From the NCBI GenBank assembly GCA_950295325.1, contig OX485807.1:43678440-43742439 (forward strand): a DNA stretch of 64,000 bases, given 5' to 3'. The notes beneath the pieces are model-generated. The model did not search any database and had not been told where the DNA came from. It worked only from the letters and a program-made list of their open reading frames with translations. Made by a program: the position numbers and the translations under genes. The stretch is from Polytrichum commune. Lineage: Eukaryota; Streptophyta; Polytrichopsida; Polytrichales; Polytrichaceae. This document shows, piece after piece, positions 1 to 12,112 of this stretch (position 1 is its first letter; every line of letters starts with the position of its first letter).

Positions 1-1309
1 TGTGAGCTATGACTATTGGGGTGAAAGGTTGGCTGCAATTATCCACCAGGTATTCCGTATAAGTGTGATTCTTGGAGATGAAAGGGATGACTTTGAGCTT
101 CCTCCGAGGCGTTGTGGGTGTATTAGGAATACTGAGGACATCCCACAGGTCGTCGGTCAGGCGGCCAGATCGGTATCCTTGTCGTGTGATGGGTGCCGAG
201 TCCACGCTTGGTGTTTTCTGTTTGCCTTTGTCTGGTGGATGACTGTCGGTTTTCCTTCCTCATACAAATGCATGTGGTGTTCCTATTTGTGTGGGTGCTG
301 GTGACGCCGATTTGTTGCTCCCCATCCCAGGAGAGCTGAGCTGGGGAAAATTGATGTCATTGGGTTGTAGCTCGGGAATGGGGTTGTTCTCTGTGACTTG
401 GGGCGCTGGTGAGGCAATTGGCGTCGTTGGTCTAATTGTCTCAGTTGGGTTAGTGGTTTCTGTAACTATTGGTGTATGGTTTTCGATGACAGGCTGTTGG
501 GTGGGTAGTTCGGGGGTTCCTTCCTTCCTCTGTTCTGTGTCCTCCTTGTTGGGTAACTGGGTCGCCGGAGGTTGATTGCTGACGGTGTGTCTCATCTGGT
601 GATCACGACGTTGAAATTTTGTTTCCCTTCTCGGACATTGTCTGACCTGATGGTCCCTAGAACGGCATCTGCCACACTGGTGTGGCAAACCGCTGTATTC
701 CAGATTGTATTCTACGACGCCCTCTTCATCCAACCTAGGGAGAACCACAGTCTTTGGCAGATTATCTAAGTCCCTGACTAGAATGCGGATTCGGGGTCCG
801 AAGAGCTTGGCCCGGTACGCCTCCGAGTTGTCCACTGCAATGACTTGACCAATGTGTCCGCCTATTGTTCGGAGAAATGACTCCTCCCTGAGAATCTGAC
901 ACAAGTCCACTATTTGCAGCCAGATTGGGTAATCCAGCTGCGCTTGCCCTTGACGCGCTGAGGCATCAAAATGCGGTCTCCAGCTTGAAAACGTGATGTT
1001 GGCAGACTCACACACTAGCTCAGTTTGAGTAAGGGCGTGGATTCTGCCTTATGGGTTGCTAAATGAGATCTCAAACAGATTATTAGCTTTGAGGGAAATG
1101 AAATTTAGGGAATGGTGCAGATTATCCCGGGCCCAAGCTGTGAGAGCTTTGATCCCGGGGTGCTTACCTTGGATACGACCGAGCAGGGATACATTTGCTT
1201 TCTCGGCGCATGTCGTTCGAAGTGTTGCGAGGAGGTCCTCGGGTAGTGTGACCACTAACTTGTCTGTGGTTGGTGTGTGTGTAGCCTCCGTCGGTTGTTG
1301 TGCATCCAT
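1..1309 (-). pseudogene. LINE (L1-type) ORF1 relic with CCHC knuckle, 3' end outside the window
   Basis: One minus-strand reading frame can be followed from an ATG at 1309 to the window edge. It is interrupted only by a TAA near 1045 and a TGA at 260-262; translation continues sensibly in the same frame after both. The N-terminal part (around LPEDLLATLRTTCAEK and GIKALTAWARDNL) and the following part resemble the DUF4283-type nucleic-acid-binding domain of plant L1 ORF1 or gag-like proteins. It is followed by a zinc knuckle, CGRCRSRDHQVRQC, which fits CX2CX4HX4C, then a Pro/Thr-rich tail. The family's role is binding element RNA. No endonuclease or reverse transcriptase lies inside the window; they would lie to the left. 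The stops indicate a dead copy. A domesticated DUF4283 gene is less likely because of the stops. Confidence 0.75.
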
Positions 1310-1674
1310 GTTGAAGCGGTGTTGGATTGTTGGGTTGCGACTGTGGGCAGTGATTCGTCTCCGATTCGTGTACTTCGATCGAGCTGCTGGCTGGGGAGGG
1401 GGATCCGCTCCTACCTACGCGAATGATCCATGTCCTTGGGTTGTTGGGAAGTGGGCGGTTAGCCGAGTATGTTTGTCCTCCGCGGTTCTCCTTCTGAGGG
1501 GTGATAGGGCTGACAAAGATCTCTTCGGAAGCACTTGTTCTCCTGCAATCTAATAAACACTACGTCGAATCGTGCTTGTCACTTTTTTGTGCTAAAGATT
1601 ACATTCTTGTGTGTTTCCTAAAAAACCGGATCTCTTCCGGTTTATGCGGAGCTCCGGCGCCCACCCGTCGTCCA
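1310..1674 (-). other. 5' flank of the LINE relic
   Basis: No coding signal was recognised. In minus orientation this stretch joins the tRNA-like fragments to the LINE ORF1 ATG and may be the element's 5' untranslated region. It contains a short imperfect palindrome around the words ccggatct and cttccgg near 1626-1642. Confidence 0.35.
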
Positions 1675-1745
1675 ATCTTTGGCGCCTTAGACCACTCGGC
1701 CATGCTGACTAGTCCAATGTCCTGACCACTAGACTACGGGACCAG
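1675..1745 (-). repeat. tRNA-like dimer fragment, SINE-like head
   Basis: Read on the minus strand, this starts with a tRNA-Glu/Asp-like 5' part (GTAGTCTAGTGGTCAGGA). It runs directly into a tRNA-Leu-like 5' part (CATGGCCGAGTGGTCTAAGG), whose TGGCCGAGTGG matches an RNA polymerase III A box. The 3' halves of both tRNAs are missing, so it is not a functional tRNA gene. It is probably the head of a tRNA-derived SINE, or a tRNA fragment captured by a retroelement. Confidence 0.6.
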
Positions 1746-1800
1746 ATGTGTCCATGAAGGGATTCTTAGTGATCCAGAGAACTCCATTTCGTGGAAGCAG

Positions 1801-1856
1801 GGGAGCGAAACCGGAACATTGCCGTCTGGCGCCTTAGACCACTCGGCCATGCTGAC
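1801..1856 (-). repeat. tRNA-Leu-derived fragment with A box and B-box-like motif
   Basis: The minus-strand read begins GTCAGCATGGCCGAGTGGTC, the typical 5' half of a tRNA-Leu with an intact A box. About 35 bases later it has CCGGTTTCGCTCCC, which resembles a pol III B box. The anticodon arm and 3' acceptor strand are not preserved. It shares about 30 bases with the tRNA-Leu-like part of the neighbouring fragment at 1675-1745, so the two form a repeated head about 120 bp apart. Confidence 0.6.
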
Positions 1857-2039
1857 TGGATGATTAAATTGGCTTAGTGGAAGTATAGATTGCAAACTGC
1901 CACGTGGAATCTTGTTAGTATGGGTAGAAAGAAATGAGCAGGGAAAATGGTAGATCCTAGTGTGATATTAGTACACCTTGAACCCCGTAATATCAACCCC
2001 CATAATGTCATAGACTCTCTAATATCCCAAAACCCTAGG

Positions 2040-2400
2040 GAACGGATGTTCGCAGTTCAAATCTCATTCCTTATTGTCACATTTCTCTCCCTTGAATCAC
2101 GAAATTGTCATTAATGCAAACCACCAAAGAAGTCAACCCACACCCTCACATTGCACCATGTATCAACATGTGGAGTGTCACCATCTTCTTCTTCTTCTTC
2201 TTATGTCACTTGTTGAATGTTGGTGCATGCGTCTGCCACATCTCCTGGGAAGGCCAATTGGAGTGGATCACACTAGCGTAGGTGACTGGAGAACGGATTC
2301 AAATTGTCTTCACATCTCCTTTGTGTTATTTTGTAGTGTCACATGCTAAACCAATTCTATAGTATCATGCATCCATGTTAACACTACAAAACTCCGTAAT
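2040..2400 (+). repeat. Dispersed repeat F, copy 1
   Basis: Blocks of this stretch recur in inverted orientation at about 59110-59345. Shared blocks include a run around CCACCAAAGAAGTCAACCCA and another around the words gtgttattttgtagtgtca and gttaacactac. The ends are not sharp enough to define terminal repeats. It holds a CTT microsatellite near 2188-2202. No coding potential was recognised; the 1.1 kb around it is otherwise featureless. Confidence 0.5.
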
Positions 2401-2522
2401 ATCATGTGCACTTTGGTTGCTGCATGCATGATACTACAAAGTTTGGAGTGTAATTGTTGTTGGGTCACCTAGTATTTACTGTATATTGTGGGTGACAGCC
2501 GCACACTGCAAGCCAAGACTTA

Positions 2523-3018
2523 GGACCACTTCACACACGAACCAAGAGTGGTGACCATGAAATTGCGAGAGCCCAAAAGAAAGTGTCCAAAGGCCATCCC
2601 AACACACCTCCAAAATCATGTAGTGTGGTCACGGATCCTCAAGTGTAGTGTGAAGCCATATATGACTGGGCCCTCAACCAAATGCCATTTCAATGAATTT
2701 CTATTCATGCGAGGTCCTCACACATGATAAAATATAATAAGTCAACTGTTGTGAGTGTTTGGAATGCCATGATCTCCTGATTTTGTGTTAGACCTACCTC
2801 CAAGAGGTGGTTTTGAAAATAGTCCAAGTAACCATGAAACATTATTCATTTGATGCCATGTAAGAATCCATGTAGACTTTACATCCATCTTGCATTCACC
2901 TACTCCGTTGGTCCCTTGAGCTTAGTATGAAGCAAACTTGACCGGCTCCACCTTTTCCACCAATGAGAGTGCTTGAAGTGTAGTGGTCATGGGCTCTCAA
3001 TCGTGTGTGAAGTGGCCC
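2523..3018 (+). mobile_element. Tourist-like MITE (PIF/Harbinger type), copy A1
   Basis: A 496-bp non-coding element. Its ends form an inverted repeat, GGACCACTTCACACACGA on the left and TCGTGTGTGAAGTGGCCC on the right, and both sides carry TTA, the target-site duplication expected of PIF/Harbinger elements. The interior is nearly the same as the element at 9233-9732. It has no ORF and needs a transposase in trans, such as the Harbinger transposase at 36.9 kb or a relative. Confidence 0.85.
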
Positions 3019-3977
3019 TTAGACGAAGGCTCTTTTAATTTCAATGCTTGACAACTTCAAAACTTGATTCATTAGCACCATGGCAACTATATCTAGCAAA
3101 ACAATTAAGGAATTCACGTTATAACAAATGTGAACTATGCCTCGATCACATGGCCCAATTGCAATTTTTTTGTTGCACTACATAAGGTAGTCATGCCTAA
3201 TTCAAGTCATTTCTCTTAATCGGACATCCATATATTGATTGGTGTGTGGATATGTGTGTATGCAAAAACAAACCAAAAGACATGTGGTTAAAAAAAAATT
3301 GGACTACGTCCTCAAAAACAAATTTACTAGCCAATATAATTGGGAGACCTATATGATCACTTAATGGACACAAGACTCTTTTTTTTTTATCGTGAATCAA
3401 ATATCACATGAGCTCCCAAAACTGTGAGGAAAGTGGCTACAACCATGATTGGATTTGCTAACCATCTCATGCTCATTGCATGTTTCAGATCCTAGGAGAA
3501 TTGGTGTTGTTTAAAAGAAAGTGACCATTTAAGACCTCTCTACCTTTGTGCAAAGGACAAGCCATCTCGACCCCAACTTCCCACGCCCCAATTTCCCTCA
3601 CGCTTGTATAGAAAATGTGACCTCAATTTCAACGTATGTAGTTGAAGATCTATAGCTTTTTGGACATATCCAACTGTGTAGATGTTTGCAAATAGAGGTT
3701 ACTACTCATAGTCCAAATTTTAAACGTCAAAGTTTTATTATGTAGGAGATTATAATAGAATGTCCATAGTGGTCTTGAGGGGCAACAATTCATAAATTAA
3801 ATTAGGGTTGGTTTTTTGATCGAACGTCCACTAAAATCAGCTCCAAATGACAAAATGTTACCCCCCCCCCCCATTTAGAAGAGGGGTAATATACCTACTC
3901 ATATCAAAATTATCCACGTAGCATAACATCACAAACTTCAACATGAACAAGAAGAATAGTTGAAACAATAAAAAACT
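3019..3977. other. AT-rich intergenic, no gene seen
   Basis: Short ORFs only, with no recognisable product. A run of 14 C lies at about 3860-3873. Nothing else could be supported. Confidence 0.5.
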
Positions 3978-4310
3978 TGTCCAAACTACATTGAATATAA
4001 TGTTTAGTGTCATATGGTATTTTATGTCACTACAAGGATTTTTTTGGATGACACTTCTTATGAATAAGTGAACAAATGTTGTCATGGATGATGGACATTC
4101 AGATGAAAAATCACTTGGTAAGTGATAGTAATTGCAACATTGTAAATCTATAACCCCCCCCCCCCCCCCAAAAAAAATTACAATGAATGACAAATGATTT
4201 TGGGTTTACAATTAGTGTTGATGACACTACATATCGGTTTACAATTAGTACTTAGCAAAACAATTAGAATTGGTGACACTAAATATCATACTTAGTGTAG
4301 TGTCAAAGGA
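3978..4310 (+). mobile_element. MITE of the CTAAATA family, copy E1
   Basis: The left end reads around ATAATGTTTAGTGTCA and the right end around ACACTAAATATCATACTTAG, giving a degenerate inverted repeat. The interior (cattgtaaatctata and neighbouring words) matches a second copy at 11582-11965. A poly-C run at about 4154-4169 interrupts it. It is non-coding and shares its CTAAATA/TATTTAG terminal motif with the element at 27367-27672. Confidence 0.6.
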
Positions 4311-7300
4311 GTCAAAGCGAACTGTTGACGACCATATTTTGGTCGCATAGGACATTAGGGGTGAAAACATGTTGGCATCATATACATGTCCATGGGATAG
4401 ATATCTTATCTACATAAGGTGACTCTTAAGTAGGTCAGTCACGCACAACATTTTCATTGTGAAGAATCTAAGTGTTGCAATGACTAGCCTACTTAAGGGT
4501 TAACCTTCTTATCTTGAACATCTAAGTGTCATCACGGTGAATGACCTATTCAAGAGTCATTTATTCATGATTGTTATGGGCACTATCCACATTGCTATAT
4601 GCCATTATGTTGCCCTATAATAATATTTAATTGCATGTAACAAAATACAATGTAAGATTTATTACATTTTACACCGTTTTGAATATTCATTATCACAATA
4701 TCAAAATACACAAATGAATTGTTGTTGTCGATGTTGATGTTATTGTTGCTATGCAGATGAATGAACAAAATCAAAAGTTTTTCATTATTTGATTTTGACC
4801 CAAGGTAATTTCCCGGTAATTTGCATGATATGATTTCCTTGCTCATCCTTGCACCATTTGCTTGATATGTCCGTGTGGATGGTTGGTTGTTTTGGAACTT
4901 GGGAACAACAATTGCGTCAAGGCCACATGTGTCCTCACCGTTTGACCCTTCCCAAGTGCATGTTAAACACCTCTCTTCATAGGGGTAGTTTCTAGATTTG
5001 AGCAGCAATGGATTCATAGAAGCCATGTAAGTTGAAGCTAAAATATTAGGAGCCCCTCACAACTCGGGATTTGATTATAATTAGCACTAGAATTAATCAA
5101 AATTAGATGTTGAGTTGACACCAAAATCAACTTCATAAACCCCCAAATAACATGGTGGATGTTAACTCTCCCCCTACGAACTTTTAGGGGGAGGGCCTCT
5201 TCATGGATAGGGGCCAGGGCCTGCAATTTGGCACCCCATGCAACCCCCCATAAAATAATTATGAAAATTTAAGATCCCAAACTGAAAACTATTGCATACC
5301 TAACTTCAAAAACAAATTTGCCTTTGCATTCTTGAGGGTCGCTTGTCCACAAAATCCATATTGAGTGCACTTCACCTTCAAGGTCCAAAATGCTATGTAT
5401 GTATGTGTGTATGTATGTTCACTTCCACTTAGTAAATTGATTGGGGATTTCATTCCCGAAGTGTAACCATCAATAAAGCACGTAATTAAGTAGGAAGTCA
5501 AAATTATTACAAAATCCTCATGACCATTGAGGTAATAATCTTTGTAACTTACCATTTGAAAGGGTCTTTGTCATTCTAAAGTGAAACCTAGATTTTGTGT
5601 GATATGTATTATTCAATACTATTTCAGTTAATGCCTTTTTACTTTCACAAGAATTCATACACATTCACACTAATCATTATTTCTTTTTTTTGTAAACAAT
5701 GTGACGAGCAATTCAAGAAAATTATGAAGAGAAGTAACTCAACGATTAATTACCACATGTATACAAGGATTGCATGGTGGAAATGTGGCAAGGAAGCGAA
5801 GGGAAGGGAAGGAATATCCTAGAAGGATGTCCTTGATGCATGAAAAGAGTGCACAAGAGAGATGAAATATCTAATGCATGACAAATCTTGGGCCCCGTTC
5901 CTTGAATTGCAAGTGTTCCACCGTGTCTTGAACTTGTTTTCTTTCATGCGTCTATTGATTTGCACAAAGGCACGTTGTTGATGTAGATTAGGGCTTGAGG
6001 CTTCTAGAAGGTCGACGATCAACAATGGAGATGCCCCCTTTTGTGAACCTTGCAATTGTCATGATGCCTAGAAGGAAGATTGTTAGAATCTATTGAAGAT
6101 CCAATTTGTTTCTTATGTATTTTGATATAACATTATGTTCACAACAAAGACATGTTGTAATAACCGAATTTGTAATATTATTACAATGATGTTATTCTAA
6201 TACACTTTAATCTATATTGAACCGATGTTGAACCAACATGTATGATGCAATATTGATCCAATTTGCATTATGTCAATATGAAAAAACGATTGTTATTGTT
6301 CTAATATCAGTCCTAATAGTAAGTCAAAATATATTACAACAATCATCATAATAACAACATCAAGTTAATAAAGAACAATCTTTTTTCAATCTTCAAACCA
6401 ACATCACATCCATATGTATTTGTAACAACATTAGATTCATATTATTCCGCATATAACCCCATTTTGAGATGAACCTCATAAAATTGATGGTCGTTTGACT
6501 TAATATAGGATAAAATAATAACAAAATACAAGTTCTTATAAATTACTAAAAAAAAATTACTCCATGGGGTGTGAAAATTAGGGCAATCCCTCCTTCATAG
6601 ACATGATGTTCTAATATCTAAGTATGAGGAAGTCAAAGCCAAAAGCCTAAACTAAAACCCAATTATGCATTCAAAATCTATATCATTACATACTCTTTGA
6701 TTGATTCAATACATGATGAAATGTGTTTCACATATTTAAGCACATAATCATTTAAACCCTTCATCATTTAATAAAGATTGTTATCACACCATTCTAGATT
6801 GTAACAAACATGGTATTTCAAGAAGAAGAAAAATCGTGAAAATTGTCCTTTAACCTTAAATTTGCATTTAAGAATATAGACGATTTCACATTAGAATAGG
6901 ATGAGGTGCTCATGTGAGTTATTATAAATTAACATGTTCAAAATCCTACATTAACAACGAATGAAGACAAAAAAATTAAAAATTAAAATATCATCGTTGC
7001 ATAAATAAGTATTGCTTCTTCAATTTTTAGATATGTTCCCAACATGGACTGTACTAGGAAATTGTCCAAAACAAAGCATCAACCCTAGCAATATCAAACA
7101 ATCTACACATATGAACCTTGTGGCGGGACACCAATATCCCAAATAAATCGGAGCCTCCTTAACGATTGGTTTTGTGGTTGTAAGTGATCGAAAATAAAAT
7201 CTAGCTTCAAACATCAGAGCATGTACATGACGTCGAGATAGTCTCAATGCCACTTTGATCGCCTTGAATTGACCATTTTTGATGTTGACACATGCTTTAG

Positions 7301-7813
7301 GGTTTAACCGGTGTATTATGTCCCACCATAAGGTTCAGATGTGGAATGTAGTAGCTTATTGCCCAAAATTGAACTAAACTAAACTAAACTAAAATCATTC
7401 TCTTAGTATGCTTTCATAATTATGCTTTTTATTAGGTCACGAGGGATTTGGCCTTGCCCCTACGTCATCCATGGGCTTGGTTGACTCAACCTAAGCGGCA
7501 CTCACCATATCCACTCCGTTAAGTTGCAAAATTAAAATCACAAGTGAGCAATCGTGCATAAGTGAGCTTGTAATGGAGAAATAATAACCAAGACGGAAGC
7601 CAAAGAAGAGGGAGAGTGGAGAAATGGAGCAAAGCATGGCAAAGTTCACAACGCGATCCTTGGTGATAAGTGCAAGAGGGGGGGAGGGGTAGTAAATGGC
7701 TCCAATACAACCAATGATCCTAAATTCCATGCAACTCGTGCAATATATATAAATTAATGCCAACCCACTTGGATCCATGGGCCCCGTGCCAACCCCATTT
7801 GGAGCATTATTAT
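4311..7813. other. AT-rich intergenic, no gene seen
   Basis: About 3.5 kb of AT-rich DNA with only short ORFs that show no domain, splice context or codon bias. A small (AACTA)n run lies at about 7373-7392. I see no RNA gene or defined mobile element. Confidence 0.45.
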
Positions 7814-9204
7814 GGCCCCTCCCCAAATGACTTTAGGGATAAAACCATGCACTTAATACCGGCCTTCCCCACCTGGGCCGGTTTCAAGTCCCCAGCTGAG
7901 CTGGCACTGAGGTTCGTGTCACGTATTTATTGCCGAGCCTGTAGTCCTACTCCGAGGCTTCTTGCCCCCGGCTAACAATGCGGAGGGATTGTAGCATCCT
8001 TAAGCTTCGGGGAGCACGCCACCGGATTGGCCACCCTCCGGTTTTAGCTATGGTCGTTGAAAATTGAACTTTACCGGTAAAACCAGGTGAAGACCGAGGG
8101 TCCCACTGCCCGGACTTCGCGTTCGGTGCCTTCTCACAGCTGAGACAAACGGATTTTTCAATCGCCGAAACCACCGGGACGACCTCCTTCATGAAGAATT
8201 CCGCAAAATAACGGTGATTCTAACAGAATTTAAATGGAGCTTCAACGGACTTTTCAATCGCTGAAACCTGGGGCGGCCTCCTTCATAAGGATTCTTGGGT
8301 GTAACATTGCCTTCTCACCGAAATTCAATTGAGCTTCAAGGCAGGGCCTTCTCACAGAATTAAGTGTACCCACTAAACATTATGCAACCGACTTCAAGTG
8401 CTCACCGAACCCAAGTGCTTCGGCAGTCTGTGGATTTCGACGCCGACATGCAGGACCAGTATTAAGAAAAGTCACAGGCGTCGAAATGCTAGCATCTGAA
8501 GAGAGGCGCCAATGACCAGGAGGACAAAATGCTGCGAAGAAAACTCACAAGCGTAGAAATTGGAGAAATATGAAGAGAGGCGCCAACGACTAGAAGGACA
8601 ATTTTTGCAAGGAACACTCACAGGCGCCGAAATTCGACACTACTGGAGAGAGGCGCCAATGACCAGGAGGAAAATATTTGCGAAAGGGGCAACCAACAAA
8701 CACCGAGCACCCTTGTGCTCACATAATTGTGTGCATTTTGACGCCAATTCACAACTAGCTGCACCCAGAAAAATCACAGGCCCATAATTCTTGTTGATTG
8801 CGATGCAGGAATCGTTTATGAACAACCCTTTAACCCAACGGTTTCGGCAATTCACAATTCCGTTGGCCGCAAAATTTCTTGCTCTCTTGAATGGCAGTTA
8901 GACAGCCGTTACAGGCCTTGGACAAACCTGGGTTTTATATGAGTTTCCCCTCATATTTACAGGCACAATTTTACAGTGATTAAGAAGGTTGCTTGGAATG
9001 CCCAAAGGTTGGGACCCTCCCGTTAGTTTAGAGAGCAGTGAAGAAGGTTGGTAACGACTTACGTTAAGACCAACCCAGGTATTAAGCCCCAAGCTATACA
9101 AGCTTACCAAACCTAACTTTATACCCTACTACCCTATGCCCGGCACTAAAGGCGGGTTTTAGCCTTAAGACCCAGTTTTAGCTAAAGTCAGGTGGGGAGG
9201 GGCC
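7814..9204 (+). mobile_element. Non-coding TIR transposon of 1.4 kb, class uncertain
   Basis: The ends are inverted repeats. The left end starts GGCCCCTCCCCAAATGACTT; the reverse complement of the right end starts GGCCCCTCCCCACCTGACTT. A direct ATTAT flanks each side. The interior has no transposase. It contains a three-copy tandem repeat of about 74 bp (8498, 8573, 8646; shared word gaagagaggcgccaa) and two copies of a block beginning ttttcaatcgc (about 8155 and 8250). The 5-bp direct repeat could be a target duplication, but palindromic flanks make the exact boundary uncertain, so no superfamily is assigned. Confidence 0.65.
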
Positions 9205-9232
9205 ATTATCACCCTAGCATAGGATCTTTTAA

Positions 9233-9732
9233 GGGCCACTTCACACATGAGCCAAGATCTGTGACCATGAATTTGTGAGAGCCCAAAAGAAAGTGTCCAA
9301 AGGCCGTCCCAAGACATCTCCAAAAGCATGTAGTGTGTCAAGGATTCTCAAGTGTAGTGTGAAGCCATATGTGACTGGGCCCTCAACCATATGCTATTTC
9401 AATGAATTTCTATTCATGCGGATCCTCATACATGATAAAATTGAATAAATCAATGGTTGTGAGCATTTGGAATGCCATGGTCTCCTGGTTTTGTGTTAAG
9501 CCTACATCCAAAAAGATAATGTATGAAAAAAAATCCAAATGACCATGAAACATGATCCATTTGATGCCATGTAGGAATCCATGTAAACTTTACATCCATC
9601 TTGCATTCACATACTCCGTTGGTCCCTCAAGCGTAGTATGAAGCGAACTTGGACCGGTTCCACCTTTTCCACCAATGAGAGTGCTTGAAGCGTAGTGGTC
9701 ATGGGCTCTCAGTCTCATGTGTGAAGTGGCCC
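9233..9732 (+). mobile_element. Tourist-like MITE, copy A2
   Basis: A 500-bp element with inverted ends GGGCCACTTCACACATGAG and CTCATGTGTGAAGTGGCCC, flanked by TAA on both sides. The interior closely matches 2523-3018. It lies 28 bp from the end of the 1.4-kb transposon, so two insertions sit almost end to end. Confidence 0.85.
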
Positions 9733-11581
9733 TAAGTTTGTCTTATTGTCCACCTTAAACAAAGAGTTGGCAACCTAATATCTTTGCTATAATGGTTACT
9801 TACATTTTATGGGATGAACTTTCTCAACTTTATGAGATTACATGAGTGTTGCAAGTCTCTCACCCCCTTTGAGACATCTAAGGCCCCATACATGTCCGAG
9901 TCAATGCATTAGGGGTTAATAGGCCATTATGAGTCTCGAGTATTGTATGGGAGGGCTACAAATTACTTATTCAAATGTTTATAGTTACAAGTGTCGAAGT
10001 GAACATGTACAAGTTGTATTTGTTTGTCATATGCATTATTCAAATTGAGCATACATCTACATAAAATAATTTCTATGAAGAACTGAACTCACATATATGA
10101 TCTATGTTTAAATTCATAATACGCACATCAAATCACCATCGTCACATATGACAATAAGTGGTCTTAAATATGGGTTCATAACATTGAGTGAAATCTTAGA
10201 TGGATACATGTTGGAGGGGCATACCAAAAATTGTCATGTATATATCCATGTAAATACATCCTTGGGAGTCGGGACTACTTAATTACATGCATTGAGTCAT
10301 ATATGAATTGGTCCCATGTGTTTTGCTTGTATACATAATATCATCTCCTAGCTAAAGTTTACACCTTTTGTGATATTTGTTGTCGGTTCAATTTGTACAT
10401 CTTTTGTACTAAAAATTCAATACATAGAACTTCAAACTCTAGTTGAAATTTCACACCATGGTTTACATCGATGTGAACAATATGTTATTGACTCAAACTC
10501 TACCACTTCAAGTTATACTCAACACTTTCATTCCACTAATCGAAGTGTGTCTACCAGTAACTCTACACATGCATTTAAGTGTTCATGGCGTGGTTCATGG
10601 CAGTTAGCCGTTCACCAAGTTAGAAGTCATGATTAAAAAACATATCTCAAGGTATGTGGGTGTTAAATGACTTGTTGTTCTTTACTTGTTCTCCATCTTC
10701 TACAGATTAGAGTTACTTCTTCAAAATTATATTGCATTAACAATTATAAGATGAAACATCAATAAAATAAAAAAACCATATTAAGTTATGGATATTGGAA
10801 GTGCATGTGTGTTGATTCCCTAAATAAGTACACAAGTCCTTTCAATTGTGTACATTGTTGAGTGTTAAAGGCCAACCTCTTCTAAACATGTATTTTTATG
10901 TTGCTTTCATCCTATAACTTATATTTAATGTGTTGGTTGGTAGTCTACATGTAGACTTAGAGAAACACCTGAGGTCTTGGACCCAGGTTATTTCCACCCA
11001 GACTGGAAGAATTAGTGTGGTCCATGCTAAATATTTCCACACTAATTTTCCACCAAACACTAATAACAGGATTGTTTAGTGTAGTAACCTCCAGTAATCT
11101 TATGAAGTGATCTTGCCACATTTGATCGATTTGCTGTCAATGCGGGTAAGTAATTAATGTCATTATGATGTTAATTAGCTCATCAAAAGAGGGAATGATT
11201 ATCGAGGCAATCGAGGCAATTAATCGGCCTTATCAAATTAAATCATACTAACTTATGTGTGTATTGATGATTCAAGTTCACGCAAGTGAAGTGTACAACG
11301 GTGGCATTAACATGTGGGCGTCACACCCACAAAAGCTACTTAACTTAATTGACATTAGTAATTATGTTCCAGGCCCCAGCTCTACTTTCAAAATATGATC
11401 TCATGGTTTCCACTTGTTGCATGAATTAGTGTGGGCTCTAAAAAAAATTAGTGTGGCCCGCAATAATAAGACTATTTAGTATACCTATCCAAAATTAGAT
11501 AATACTTAAGTTTCCTCATATCTTACTCTGTGTCAATTCTATGATTGGTTGAGACCCACTCAAATCTGATGTGGAAACTAT
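9733..11581. other. AT-rich intergenic, no gene seen
   Basis: Only short ORFs without recognisable domains. The words gtgtggtccatgctaaatatttccac and attagtgtgg near 11010-11460 suggest further degraded MITE ends, but no element can be delimited. Confidence 0.4.
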
Positions 11582-11965
11582 AGTATCCCAATACACTAAA
11601 TATCGTGTTTAGTGTCACATGGCATTTTATGCCGTTGTGGTAACTTTTCGAACGGCACTTCTTATGAATAAGTTTACAAATACTGTCATTCCAACTTACT
11701 TGTCGGGCATCCACTTTTGGTATGTTTTGCATCTTAACACGATTCTGTAATGAAATATTGTTGTGGATGATTGAAAACTGGATGAAAGATCACTTAGTAA
11801 CAATGATTGCAACATTGTAAATCTATAGTGCCCAATTCTATGTACAAGGAATGACAAGTTTCGTTAGGTAGGTTTACATCTAGTGTTGGTGACAAATTAG
11901 TATTGAGCAAGACGAATAGAATTGGTGACACTAAATATACACTAAATATAGTGTAGTATATTCCA
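11582..11965 (+). mobile_element. MITE of the CTAAATA family, copy E2
   Basis: Left end ACACTAAATATCGTGTTTAG and right end CTAAATATAGTGTAGTAT form an imperfect inverted repeat. The interior matches the copy at 3978-4310 over words such as attgcaacattgtaaatctata. Non-coding. Confidence 0.6.
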
Positions 11966-12112
11966 CCACATAATACATTGATACTAAGTGCAATCCATGT
12001 TGAAATATGTCGTTGATTGTAAGTTGCACATTTTGTTTATAAGGTAAAACATTGATTTCTTAAATTGTTGCCATTTGAGTTTTGTCCTCTTCAAATGTGC
12101 TTGTAGGTTTAA

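Noticed and set aside
2-304. Plus-strand 100-codon ORF at the window edge
   Set aside because: It overlaps the minus-strand LINE ORF1 frame, which carries the recognisable domain; the plus frame is a shadow.
1675-1856. Functional tRNA-Leu or tRNA-Glu genes
   Set aside because: Only 5' halves and A boxes are present; anticodon arms and paired acceptor stems are missing.
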